Source: Gammaproteobacteria bacterium (GTDB lineage: Bacteria > Pseudomonadota > Gammaproteobacteria > Thiohalorhabdales > Thiohalorhabdaceae). Taken from it: a DNA stretch of 7,182 nucleotides. This document shows, piece by piece, positions 1-4,809 of the stretch. Numbering within the stretch: the stretch's first letter is position 1; every line of letters begins with the position of its first letter. Both the position numbers and the translations under genes were made by a program. The DNA is taken from assembly GCA_018609925.1 (NCBI GenBank), contig JAHEOG010000119.1, forward strand, positions 1 to 7,182, given 5' to 3'. The notes beneath the pieces were generated by a model, which worked only from the letters and a program-made list of their open reading frames with translations, was not told where the DNA came from and did not search any database.

Positions 1-68
1 CAGTCGTCAGAAAAACCCGGAGTGGGAGCCGGGCTGCCGTTGCCTTCTCTGCCAACTGCCGACTGCCG
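1..68 (+). repeat. Heptamer-ended repeat element, copy A (partial, 3' of pheS)
   Basis: This short intergenic element starts two bases beyond the pheS stop codon and runs off the left edge of the window. It begins CAGTCGTCAGAAAAACCC and ends in a run of the 7-bp unit CTGCCNA (about three copies, 48-68). The first 18 bases match 16 of 18 bases of the reverse strand at 1197-1180 in the second copy upstream of pheS. Both copies also share a later GCCTT block, then TCTGCCNACTG. The middle differs by small gaps and substitutions, as in a dispersed non-coding repeat rather than a recent duplication. No protein is encoded. The full length is unknown because the left arm is cut off. The match was made by eye; the family name and copy number in the genome are unknown. 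Confidence 0.7.
11..33 (-). terminator. Possible intrinsic terminator after pheS
   Basis: On the minus strand CCCGG (33-29) can pair with CCGGG (20-16) across an 8-nt loop, followed directly by five T residues (15-11). This is a short GC stem plus U tract, about 37 bases past the pheS stop. It lies inside repeat copy A, so the element may supply a terminator between pheS and the next gene, where pheT is often found. The stem is only 5 bp and is not conserved in the other copy of the element, so this is a weak call. Confidence 0.35.
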
Positions 69-69
69 T

Positions 70-1095
70 TTAAGGCCCAAACTGCTCCAGGAACCGCACG
101 TCGTTGTCGAAGAAGACTCGGAGATCATCGACGCCGTAGCGCAGCATGGCCAGGCGCTCCACGCCCATGCCGAAGGCGAGGCCGGAATAGCATTCGGTAT
201 CGATGCCCACTTGGGCGAAGACATTGGGATGGATGAGCCCGGCGCCGAGCACCTCCAGCCAGCCGGTGTGCTTGCACACCCGGCAGCCGCCGCCGTCGCA
301 GATGACGCAGCCGATGTCCACCTCGGCTGAGGGCTCGGTGAACGGGAAGTAGGAGGGTCGGAAGCGCACGGGCAGGTCATCGCGCTCGAACAGGGCCTGC
401 AGGAAATCCTGGAGCAGCCCCTTGAGGTGAGCGAAGGTCACCCCCTCGTCGACGACGAAGCCCTCCACCTGGTGGAACATGGGGGTGTGGGTGACGTCGC
501 TGTCGCAGCGGAACACCCGCCCGGCGGCGATGGTGCGCAACGGCGGCGACCGGTCCCGCATAACCCGGATCTGCACGGGACTGGTGTGGGTCCGAAGGAG
601 CCAGTCCTCGTCGAAGTAGAAGGTGTCGTGCATCATCCGGGCGGGGTGGTCCTCGGGGATGTTGAGGGCCTCGAAGTTGTGGTAGGCATCCTCCACCTCG
701 GGCCCCGTCGCCGATTCGAACCCCATCCCCGCGAACAGGTCCTCGATGCGCTCGACCATCCGGGTGATGGGATGGCGGCTGCCCACTTCGGCGTCGCGGC
801 CCGGCAGGGTGACATCCACACGCTCCGCCTGGAGGCGGCTCTCAAGCTCGGATCGGCTCAGCTCCTCCCGCCGGGCCTCCAGGACGGCCTGCACCGCCTC
901 CTTGGCCGCGTTCACCGCCTGGCCGGCGGCCTTGCGCTCCGCGGGATCCAGCTCCCCCACCCGCTTGAGCAGCGCCGTGAGCTCGCCCTTCTTGCCGAGA
1001 TAGGCCACCCGCAGGCGCTCCAGGGCGTCGAGGTCGCCCGCTTCGGCGATCTCGCGCTCGGCGCGTCGCTGGACCTCCTCAATCTCGTCCTGCAC
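70..1095 (-). CDS. pheS: Phenylalanyl-tRNA synthetase alpha subunit
   Basis: The catalytic chain of the alpha2beta2 class II synthetase, which charges tRNA-Phe in the cytoplasm. At 341 residues it is slightly longer than E. coli PheS (327). Residues 1-90 form the charged N-terminal coiled coil that contacts tRNA. The class II core follows, with DAYHNFEALNIPEDHPAR (136-153), HTPMFHQVEG (203-212), the FRPSYFPFTEPSAEVD block (245-260) and motif 3 GLAFGMGVERL (305-315). The extra length includes a four-cysteine insert, CVIC (263-266) and CRVC (271-274), which looks like a zinc knuckle; E. coli PheS lacks it. The start is a GTG preceded by AAGGAG with 5-nt spacing. The beta subunit gene pheT would be expected downstream but is not in the window. 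A repeat element lies on each side of the gene. In E. coli pheS is read through from rplT; here a strong terminator and a repeat copy intervene, and I see no convincing promoter of its own. Confidence 0.97.
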   Translation of the reverse strand: MQDEIEEVQRRAEREIAEAGDLDALERLRVAYLGKKGELTALLKRVGELDPAERKAAGQAVNAAKEAVQAVLEARREELSRSELESRLQAERVDVTLPGRDAEVGSRHPITRMVERIEDLFAGMGFESATGPEVEDAYHNFEALNIPEDHPARMMHDTFYFDEDWLLRTHTSPVQIRVMRDRSPPLRTIAAGRVFRCDSDVTHTPMFHQVEGFVVDEGVTFAHLKGLLQDFLQALFERDDLPVRFRPSYFPFTEPSAEVDIGCVICDGGGCRVCKHTGWLEVLGAGLIHPNVFAQVGIDTECYSGLAFGMGVERLAMLRYGVDDLRVFFDNDVRFLEQFGP

Positions 1096-1120
1096 CGCCG
1101 CTCCTTATCCCAAAAACTCA

Positions 1121-1249
1121 TCAGTGGTCAGTAGGCAGAAAAGGCGAAGGCAGCCGGAAGCCGGATAGCGGGGTTTCCTGGGTTTTCCTGACTACTGCCG
1201 ACTGCCAACTGCCAACTGCCTACTGCCTACTGCCGACTGCCGACTGCGA
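1121..1249 (-). repeat. Heptamer-ended repeat element, copy B (5' of pheS)
   Basis: A second copy of the element, in inverted orientation to copy A, fills most of the rplT-pheS spacer. Read on the minus strand it starts with seven tandem NGGCAGT units plus a partial one (1249-1194). The core CAGTAGTCAGGAAAACCC (1197-1180) comes next, then a GC-rich middle with the small hairpin CCGGCTTCCGG, and GCCTTCGCC. It ends in heptamers of the opposite sense, CTGCCTACTGACCACTGA (1138-1121). The two ends are therefore inverted repeats: CAGTAGGCAG (plus strand 1129-1138) is perfectly complementary to CTGCCTACTG in the array. This resembles a REP-like or MITE-like non-autonomous element or a self-folding repeat. 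No coding capacity is seen. Confidence 0.7.
1194..1247 (+). repeat. Tandem 7-bp repeat array (ACTGCCN)n
   Basis: Seven consecutive 7-bp units (1194-1242) plus a partial eighth. The first six bases, ACTGCC, are identical in all seven full units; only the seventh base changes, in the order G, A, A, T, T, G, G. Perfect units with one free position suggest turnover by slippage or recombination in units of 7 bp. The array is one arm of repeat copy B and lies between the rplT terminator and pheS. Confidence 0.9.
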
Positions 1250-1253
1250 TTGG

Positions 1254-1292
1254 TCGAAACACAAAGGGAGAAAGGGCCGGACCCTTTCTCCC
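1254..1292 (-). terminator. Strong intrinsic terminator after rplT
   Basis: On the minus strand GGGAGAAAGGG (1292-1282) pairs perfectly with CCCTTTCTCCC (1276-1266), an 11-bp stem with a 5-nt loop, followed by the U-rich tail TTTGTGTTTC. It starts about 35 nt after the rplT stop codon. It most likely ends the thrS-infC-rpmI-rplT transcript. In E. coli a comparable position carries the pheM leader-peptide attenuator. Here there is too little room between the rplT stop and the hairpin for a Phe-rich leader, so a simple terminator with partial read-through is the more likely reading. Confidence 0.85.
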
Positions 1293-1310
1293 CGTAGCGC
1301 GCTTCCGGGC

Positions 1311-1328
1311 GAGCCCGCCAGCGGGCTC
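1311..1328 (-). other. Stem-loop overlapping the rplT stop codon
   Basis: GAGCCCGC (1328-1321) can pair with GCGGGCTC (1318-1311), an 8-bp perfect palindrome with 2 intervening bases, so about 6-7 bp with a small loop in RNA. It includes two bases of the rplT stop codon and sits just ahead of the main terminator hairpin. No U tract follows. It may protect the mRNA 3' end or assist termination. Confidence 0.5.
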
Positions 1329-1686
1329 AGGCGGCCTCGGCGTCCTTGGCCACCTGGGCCATCTGGGCGAAGGCCTCCTTGTCCCGGACGGCCATGTCGG
1401 CGAGGACCTTGCGGTCCACCTCCACCCCGGCCTGACGGAGGCCATGGATGAGCCGGTTGTAGGTCAGACCGTGCTGCCGAGCGGCGGCGTTGATGCGGGT
1501 CACCCAGAGCCGGCGGAACTCGCGCTTCTTCTGCTTGCGGTCACGATACTGGTACTGCTGGGCGCGCTCGACGAACTCGTTGGCGACCCGGAAGCAGTTC
1601 TTCTTGCGGCCGTGGAAACCTTTGGCCTGCTTCAGGATGCGCTTGTGGCGCCGGCGGCGGGCCGGTCCGGTCTTTACACGAGCCAT
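1327..1686 (-). CDS. rplT: 50S ribosomal protein L20
   Basis: A 119-residue protein, close to the usual length of about 118. It starts MARVKTGPARRRRHKRILKQ, the basic N-terminal extension that threads into 23S rRNA. The family-typical FRVANEFVERAQQYQYRDRKQKKREFR (32-58) and LWVTRINAAARQHGLTYNRLIHGL (60-83) follow. L20 is needed early in assembly of the large subunit, and in several bacteria it represses translation of its own operon. The gene lies 117 nt after rpmI, across a spacer rich in hairpins. AGGGAG lies about 9 nt before the ATG and could be partly hidden in a small GGGA/TCCC hairpin, which would fit translational control, though that is inferred. A strong terminator follows the gene. 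Confidence 0.98.
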   Translation of the reverse strand: MARVKTGPARRRRHKRILKQAKGFHGRKKNCFRVANEFVERAQQYQYRDRKQKKREFRRLWVTRINAAARQHGLTYNRLIHGLRQAGVEVDRKVLADMAVRDKEAFAQMAQVAKDAEAA

Positions 1687-1702
1687 AACGGGGATTCTCC
1701 CT

Positions 1703-1756
1703 GGCGCTTTGCGCCCCGCGGCGAAGGCCCTGCGGTCATCCTGGTCGGGCCTCGCC
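1703..1756 (-). other. Structured spacer upstream of rplT
   Basis: Two stem-loops are readable on the minus strand. In the first, GGCGAGGCCC (1756-1747) pairs with GGGCCTTCGCC (1730-1720), ten pairs with one bulged base and a 16-nt loop. In the second, GGCGC (1715-1711) pairs with GCGCC (1707-1703) across a 3-nt AAA loop. The latter ends a few bases before the rplT Shine-Dalgarno sequence. An alternative pairing, GGGCCT just after the rpmI-proximal hairpin with AGGCCC, competes with the first stem, so the spacer could switch between folds. A role in L20 autocontrol is possible but not shown. Confidence 0.45.
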
Positions 1757-1779
1757 GAAGGGGTCCACGGGTCGAAAGG

Positions 1780-1797
1780 CCCCTACTTAGGTAGGGG
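1780..1797 (-). other. Stem-loop just after rpmI
   Basis: CCCCTAC (1797-1791) pairs perfectly with GTAGGGG (1786-1780) around a CTAA loop, starting 6 nt after the rpmI stop codon. No U run follows, so it is not a standard terminator. It may be a processing or stability element, or part of the structured spacer that separates L35 from L20 translation. Confidence 0.6.
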
Positions 1798-1803
1798 AAG
1801 GAC

Positions 1804-2001
1804 TCAGTCGTTGGGCAGAAGCCGGCGGACGGCGCGCTTCTCCGGCTTGGACACCAGGGTCGGCTTGCGGAGATGGCGCTTCCGGTGCCGGTCCTTGTTG
1901 GTCCGGAGGTGGCTGTAGTTGGACTTCTGGCGCTTGATCTTGCCGCGGCCGGTCACCTTGAAGCGCTTGGCCGCGCCGCGGTTCGTCTTCACCTTGGGCA
2001 T
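1804..2001 (-). CDS. rpmI: 50S ribosomal protein L35
   Basis: A 65-residue, very basic protein of the expected length. It starts MPKVKTNRGAAKRFKVTGRGKIK and continues with the conserved pattern SHLRTNKDRHRKRHLRKPTLV (30-50). L35 is a small constituent of the large ribosomal subunit. The ATG is 35 nt after the infC stop and just before the rplT spacer, the standard place for this gene. The ribosome binding site is modest (GAGAG a few bases before ATG), which is compatible with translational coupling or control in the infC-rpmI junction, the region where the E. coli L20 operator lies. The C-terminus RRLLPND is typical of the family. Confidence 0.97.
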   Translation of the reverse strand: MPKVKTNRGAAKRFKVTGRGKIKRQKSNYSHLRTNKDRHRKRHLRKPTLVSKPEKRAVRRLLPND

Positions 2002-2020
2002 GATCGCTCTCGCTGGGAGC

Positions 2021-2035
2021 CCGGGCTAAACCCGG
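2021..2035 (-). promoter_or_regulatory. Hairpin at infC-rpmI junction (candidate L20 operator region)
   Basis: Immediately after the infC stop codon CCGGG (2035-2031) pairs with CCCGG (2025-2021) around a TTTAG loop. It is followed by GGCTCCCAGCG and the weak rpmI ribosome binding site. In E. coli the L20 repressor site lies between infC and rpmI. The position fits, but I cannot show that the E. coli operator fold is present, so this is inferred from location and one small hairpin. Confidence 0.35.
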
Positions 2036-2036
2036 A

Positions 2037-2558
2037 TCAGTGCTTGTGGGGGGCAACCACCATGGTCATCTGGCGCCCCTCCAGCTTGGGGTGCTGCTCG
2101 ACCTTGCCGTACTCCGCGAGGTCGGCCTCGATGCGGTCGAGGACCTCGCGGCCGATCTCCTGATGGAGCATCTCCCGGCCCCGGAAGCGCATGGTGACCT
2201 TGACGCGGTCGCCCTGCTTCAGGAACCGGATGGCGTTCTTGAGCTTGACCTCGTAGTCGTGCTGGTCCGTCTTGGGCCGGAACTTGACTTCCTTGAGCTG
2301 GACCTGCTTCGCCTTGGCCTTGGCCTTGTGGGCCCGCTTGCTGGCCTCGTACTTGTACTTGCCGTAGTCCATGATCTTCACCACAGGCGGCTCCGCCTGC
2401 GGTGAGACCTCGACGAGGTCGAGCCCTTCCTCGTCGGCCCGATCGAAAGCTTCCTCTAGGGAAACGACCCCGATCTGCTCGCTGTCGCTACCGACAAGCC
2501 GCACTTCCTCCGACTCGATGGCGTCGTTGACGCGCGGCTGCTTTTCCTGTTTAGCGAT
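2037..2558 (-). CDS. infC: Translation initiation factor IF-3 (AUC start)
   Basis: IF3 binds the 30S subunit, keeps the subunits apart and checks the start codon and initiator tRNA. Read from the AUC at 2558 the protein has 173 residues. The N-domain (1 to about 75) includes RVNDAIESEEVRLVG (9-23), GVVSLEEAFDRADEEGLDLVEVSP (30-53) and the signature KIMDYGKYKYE (61-71). A basic Ala/Lys linker follows (about 76-88), then the C-domain with VKFRPKTDQHDY (91-102), RVKVTMRFRGREM (118-130) and EGRQMTMVVAP (160-170). The first canonical start in frame, GTG at 2504, would remove the conserved N-terminal 18 residues, including RVN. AUC is preceded by GGAGG with 7-nt spacing and lies 2 nt after the thrS stop. 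A non-canonical AUU/AUC start is a known hallmark of infC and allows IF3 to repress its own translation. Confidence 0.97.
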   Translation of the reverse strand: MAKQEKQPRVNDAIESEEVRLVGSDSEQIGVVSLEEAFDRADEEGLDLVEVSPQAEPPVVKIMDYGKYKYEASKRAHKAKAKAKQVQLKEVKFRPKTDQHDYEVKLKNAIRFLKQGDRVKVTMRFRGREMLHQEIGREVLDRIEADLAEYGKVEQHPKLEGRQMTMVVAPHKH

Positions 2559-2570
2559 CTCTACCCCTCC
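2556..2570 (-). promoter_or_regulatory. infC Shine-Dalgarno and AUC start codon
   Basis: GGAGGGG (2570-2564) lies within the last codons of thrS, TAG (2563-2561) ends thrS, and ATC (2558-2556) begins infC. Spacing from GGAGG to ATC is 7 nt, ideal for initiation. No ATG, GTG or TTG occurs in frame between the ribosome binding site and the GTG at 2504. The strong ribosome binding site paired with a weak start codon is what is known for autoregulated infC genes, where IF3 rejects its own start codon when IF3 is abundant. Confidence 0.85.
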
Positions 2571-4492
2571 GCTTCGATCCGCTTGGTCTCGACCTCGTCG
2601 CGCAACCGGTCGAGGAAGTCGTCCAGCGCCATGGCCCCGAGATCGGCCCCGCTGCGATGACGAACAGCCACGTTGCCGGCGGCCTTTTCCTTGTCGCCGA
2701 CCACGAGCATGTACGGGACCTTGTCCATCGTGTGCTCGCGTATTTTAAAGCCGACCTTCTCGTTCCTCAAGTCGGCCTCGGCCCAAAAACCCGCGTCTTT
2801 CAACCGGTTTGCGACCTCGGCGGCGTAATCGGCCTGATCGTCGGTAATCGGCAGGACCTGGGCCTGGACGGGCGCCAGCCAGGCGGGGAACTTGCCAGCG
2901 TAGTGCTCCACCAGCACGCCGAAGAAGCGCTCCAGGGAGCCGAAGATGGCCCGGTGGATCATGATGGGCCGCTCCCGTTCCCCCGAGTCGGCGTGGTACT
3001 CCAGATCGAAGCGCTCCGGCAGGTTGAAGTCGAGCTGGACGGTGGAGCACTGCCACTGCCGGCCGATGGCGTCGCGGATCTTGAAGTCGATCTTGGGGCC
3101 ATAGAAGGCGCCGTCGCCTTCTTCCACGTGGTAATCCAGGCCCCGGCCCTCCGTGGCCCCGCGCAGGGCCTCGGTGGCCCGGTCCCAGATCGCCTCCGAG
3201 CCGACGAACTTCTCCTCGGGCCGGGTCGCCAGGTAGAGCTCGACGTCGTCGAAGCCGAAGGTGGACAGCACGCGCAGGGTCAGGTCGAGGACCCCGGCGA
3301 TCTCGTCCTCCAGCTGGTCGGGACGGCAGAAGATGTGGGCGTCGTCCTGGGTGAACCCGCGCACCCGCATGAGCCCGTGCATGGACCCGCTCATCTCGTA
3401 GCGGTACACCGTGCCCAGCTCGGCCCAGCGCAGGGGCAGCTCGCGGTAGGAGCGCAGCTGATCCCGGTAGATCAGGACATGGAAGGGGCAGTTCATGGGC
3501 TTGATCTCGAACGGGTGCCCTTCCACCTCCATGGGCGGATACATCGAGTCGCTGTAGAAGTCGGCGTGGCCGGAGGTGCGCCACAGGTCGTAGTCGGCCA
3601 CGTGCGGGGTGTAGAGGAACTCGTAGCCGCTGGCCTCGTGCTCGGCGCGCCAGTACTCCTCGATGCGCCGGCGGATGCGGGCGCCCTTGGGGTGCCAGAA
3701 GACGAGCCCGCCGCCGGCCTCCTCCTGGATGGAGAACAGATCGAGCTGGCGGCCCAGTCGCCGGTGATCGCGCTTCTCCGCCTCCTCCAGCTGCTGGAGG
3801 TAGCGCTTGAGGGTCTTCTCGTCGGGCCAGGCCGTGCCGTAGACCCGCTGCAGCATCTCGTTGCGGGCGTCGCCGCGCCAGTAGGCCCCCGAGACCTTGG
3901 TGAGCTTGAAGGCCTTGAGCTTTCCGGTCCGGGGTACGTGGGGGCCGCGACAGAGATCGACGAACTCGCCCTGCCAGTAGACCGAGACCTCCTCGTTGTC
4001 GGGGATCTCGCCAATGATCTGGGCCTTGTACTCCTCCCCCTGGTCCCGGAAGAAGCGCACCGCCTCGTCGCGGTCCCACACCTCGCGGTGGACCGGCTCG
4101 TCGCGCTCGGCGATCTCGGCCATCTTGGCCTCGATGGCCTCCAGGTCCTCGGGGGTGAAGGAGCGGTGGTAGGCGAAGTCGTAGTAGAACCCGTCCTCGA
4201 TGACGGGGCCGATGGTGACCTGGGCTTCCGGGTAGAGCTCCTTTACCGCCTCCGCGAGCAGGTGCGCGGTGGAGTGGCGCAGGACCTCCAGGCCCTCCTC
4301 GTCCCGCGGGGTCAGGATGGTGACCTCGGCGTTGTCCGGAACGGGGGCGGACAGATCCACGACCCGCCCGTTGACCTTGCCGGCGACCGCGTCCCGCGCC
4401 AGGCCCGAGCCGATGTCGGCGGCCACGTCGCCCACCGTGACGCCCTGGTCGTAGTGCTTGTGCGAGCCGTCGGGAAGGGTTACGGATGGCAC
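2561..4492 (-). CDS. thrS: Threonyl-tRNA synthetase
   Basis: This class IIa synthetase charges tRNA-Thr and clears mischarged Ser-tRNA. Its 643 residues match E. coli ThrRS (642). Domains in order: TGS (1 to about 62); editing domain with H73 and H77 in RHSTAHLL and C181/H185 in CRGPHVP; catalytic core with zinc ligands C335 (KPMNCPFH), H386 (DDAHIFC) and H513 (MIHRAIFG); motif 2 around YRYEMSGSMHGLMRVRGFTQ (363-382); motif 3 GSLERFFGVLVEHY (518-531); and the anticodon-binding domain from about 538. All key residues are present. The start is GTG, with AGGAG 6 nt upstream; the N-terminus MPSVTLPDGS agrees with the family. The core wording (YRYEMSG, LVEHYAGKFPAWLAP) differs from the E. coli subtype (HRNEPSG, LTEEFAG). 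It heads the operon and is preceded by a long structured leader. Confidence 0.98.
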   Translation of the reverse strand: MPSVTLPDGSHKHYDQGVTVGDVAADIGSGLARDAVAGKVNGRVVDLSAPVPDNAEVTILTPRDEEGLEVLRHSTAHLLAEAVKELYPEAQVTIGPVIEDGFYYDFAYHRSFTPEDLEAIEAKMAEIAERDEPVHREVWDRDEAVRFFRDQGEEYKAQIIGEIPDNEEVSVYWQGEFVDLCRGPHVPRTGKLKAFKLTKVSGAYWRGDARNEMLQRVYGTAWPDEKTLKRYLQQLEEAEKRDHRRLGRQLDLFSIQEEAGGGLVFWHPKGARIRRRIEEYWRAEHEASGYEFLYTPHVADYDLWRTSGHADFYSDSMYPPMEVEGHPFEIKPMNCPFHVLIYRDQLRSYRELPLRWAELGTVYRYEMSGSMHGLMRVRGFTQDDAHIFCRPDQLEDEIAGVLDLTLRVLSTFGFDDVELYLATRPEEKFVGSEAIWDRATEALRGATEGRGLDYHVEEGDGAFYGPKIDFKIRDAIGRQWQCSTVQLDFNLPERFDLEYHADSGERERPIMIHRAIFGSLERFFGVLVEHYAGKFPAWLAPVQAQVLPITDDQADYAAEVANRLKDAGFWAEADLRNEKVGFKIREHTMDKVPYMLVVGDKEKAAGNVAVRHRSGADLGAMALDDFLDRLRDEVETKRIEAEG

Positions 4493-4523
4493 CTCGCTCT
4501 CCTGTCATCGGCGCTGGTCCGGC

Positions 4524-4546
4524 GGGACGCCCCCCAGGGGCGCCCC
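4524..4546 (-). promoter_or_regulatory. Strong stem-loop in thrS leader near the start codon
   Basis: GGGGCGCCC (4546-4538) pairs along its whole length with GGGCGTCCC (4532-4524), with one G-U pair and a 5-nt CTGGG loop. The stem ends about 31 nt before the GTG start and leaves the Shine-Dalgarno sequence free. In E. coli thrS is autorepressed by ThrRS binding tRNA-like arms in the leader. This hairpin is in a suitable place for such an arm, but the loop is not an obvious anticodon mimic. Confidence 0.4.
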
Positions 4547-4590
4547 TTCTTGGGTCCGCGCAGAGACCGGGCAAGTTCCCGCCGAAAACG

Positions 4591-4616
4591 ACAAAAGGCA
4601 TCCTCGCGGATGCCTT
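4591..4616 (-). terminator. Terminator-like hairpin in thrS leader (possible attenuator)
   Basis: AAGGCATCC (4616-4608) pairs perfectly with GGATGCCTT (4603-4595) around a GCGA loop. The U tract that follows starts within the last pairs of the stem and continues TTTTGTCGTTTTC. It lies about 90-110 nt downstream of the candidate thrS promoter and about 100 nt upstream of the thrS start. No minus-strand gene ends here; the next gene to the right is on the plus strand. It therefore probably acts inside the thrS leader as an attenuator, or ends a short leader RNA. Read on the plus strand it has no U tract. Confidence 0.65.
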
Positions 4617-4625
4617 GCTCGGGAT

Positions 4626-4643
4626 GGCCTTCCAGGGAAGGCC
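4626..4643 (-). other. Stem-loop upstream of the leader terminator
   Basis: GGCCTTCC (4643-4636) pairs with GGAAGGCC (4633-4626) with two bases between. It lies 9 nt before the terminator hairpin. Its 5' arm contains GCCTT, which could pair instead with AAGGC in the 5' arm of the terminator. That gives a possible but short (5-bp) antiterminator alternative. Confidence 0.4.
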
Positions 4644-4709
4644 GCCGGGACGGGACGTTGGGTCGGAGCCAGCCCAGGGCAGGCCGGGCCAAGCTCCAAG
4701 GCTCGATCT

Positions 4710-4738
4710 AACCTAACACCGGCCTTGGACGGGGTCAA
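4710..4738 (-). promoter_or_regulatory. Candidate sigma70 promoter for the thrS operon
   Basis: The minus strand shows TTGACC (4738-4733, five of six bases of the -35 consensus), a 17-bp spacer and TAGGTT (4715-4710, three of six bases of the -10 consensus). A start site near 4703 would give a leader of about 210 nt carrying the three stem-loops described. CCAAGGC (plus strand 4696-4702) and GCCTTGG (4722-4728) form an inverted repeat centred on the -10 box, a possible operator. Confidence 0.5.
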
Positions 4739-4753
4739 TTTGCCGGGTTTACG
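4725..4753 (+). promoter_or_regulatory. Weak candidate promoter for the divergent gene
   Basis: TTGGAC (4725-4730), a 17-bp spacer and TTTACG (4748-4753) form a weak sigma70-like match about 57 nt before the ATG at 4810. It overlaps the -35 region of the opposing thrS promoter, so the two could interfere. The -10 match is poor (three of six). Confidence 0.25.
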
Positions 4754-4809
4754 AGGCCCGGGGCGGAGCCGGTACGCTTACCCGACCATTGCTCAGCGAG
4801 GGGCTTGCC

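Noticed and set aside
912..1121. Short leader ORF (MSFWDKERRC...) starting before pheS
   Set aside because: It overlaps the pheS start in another frame, continues far into pheS and has no run of Phe codons, so it is not an attenuator peptide.
1194..1247. CRISPR-like array
   Set aside because: The unit is 7 bp with no spacers, and no cas genes are present. It is a simple tandem repeat.
4493..4700. T-box riboswitch upstream of thrS
   Set aside because: The conserved T-box sequence of the antiterminator is not found. Only a terminator-like hairpin is present, which is not enough.
2657..4711. Plus-strand open frame of 684 codons antisense to thrS
   Set aside because: It lies opposite a complete, clearly recognisable ThrRS gene. 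Its product is low-complexity (rich in Val, Leu, Gly, Asp), as expected of a GC-rich shadow frame, and it has no recognisable domain.
4789..4809. TTG at 4789 as start of the exported protein
   Set aside because: It would add MLSEGLA in front of the signal peptide and has no good ribosome binding site, whereas ATG 4810 has GAGGGG just upstream.
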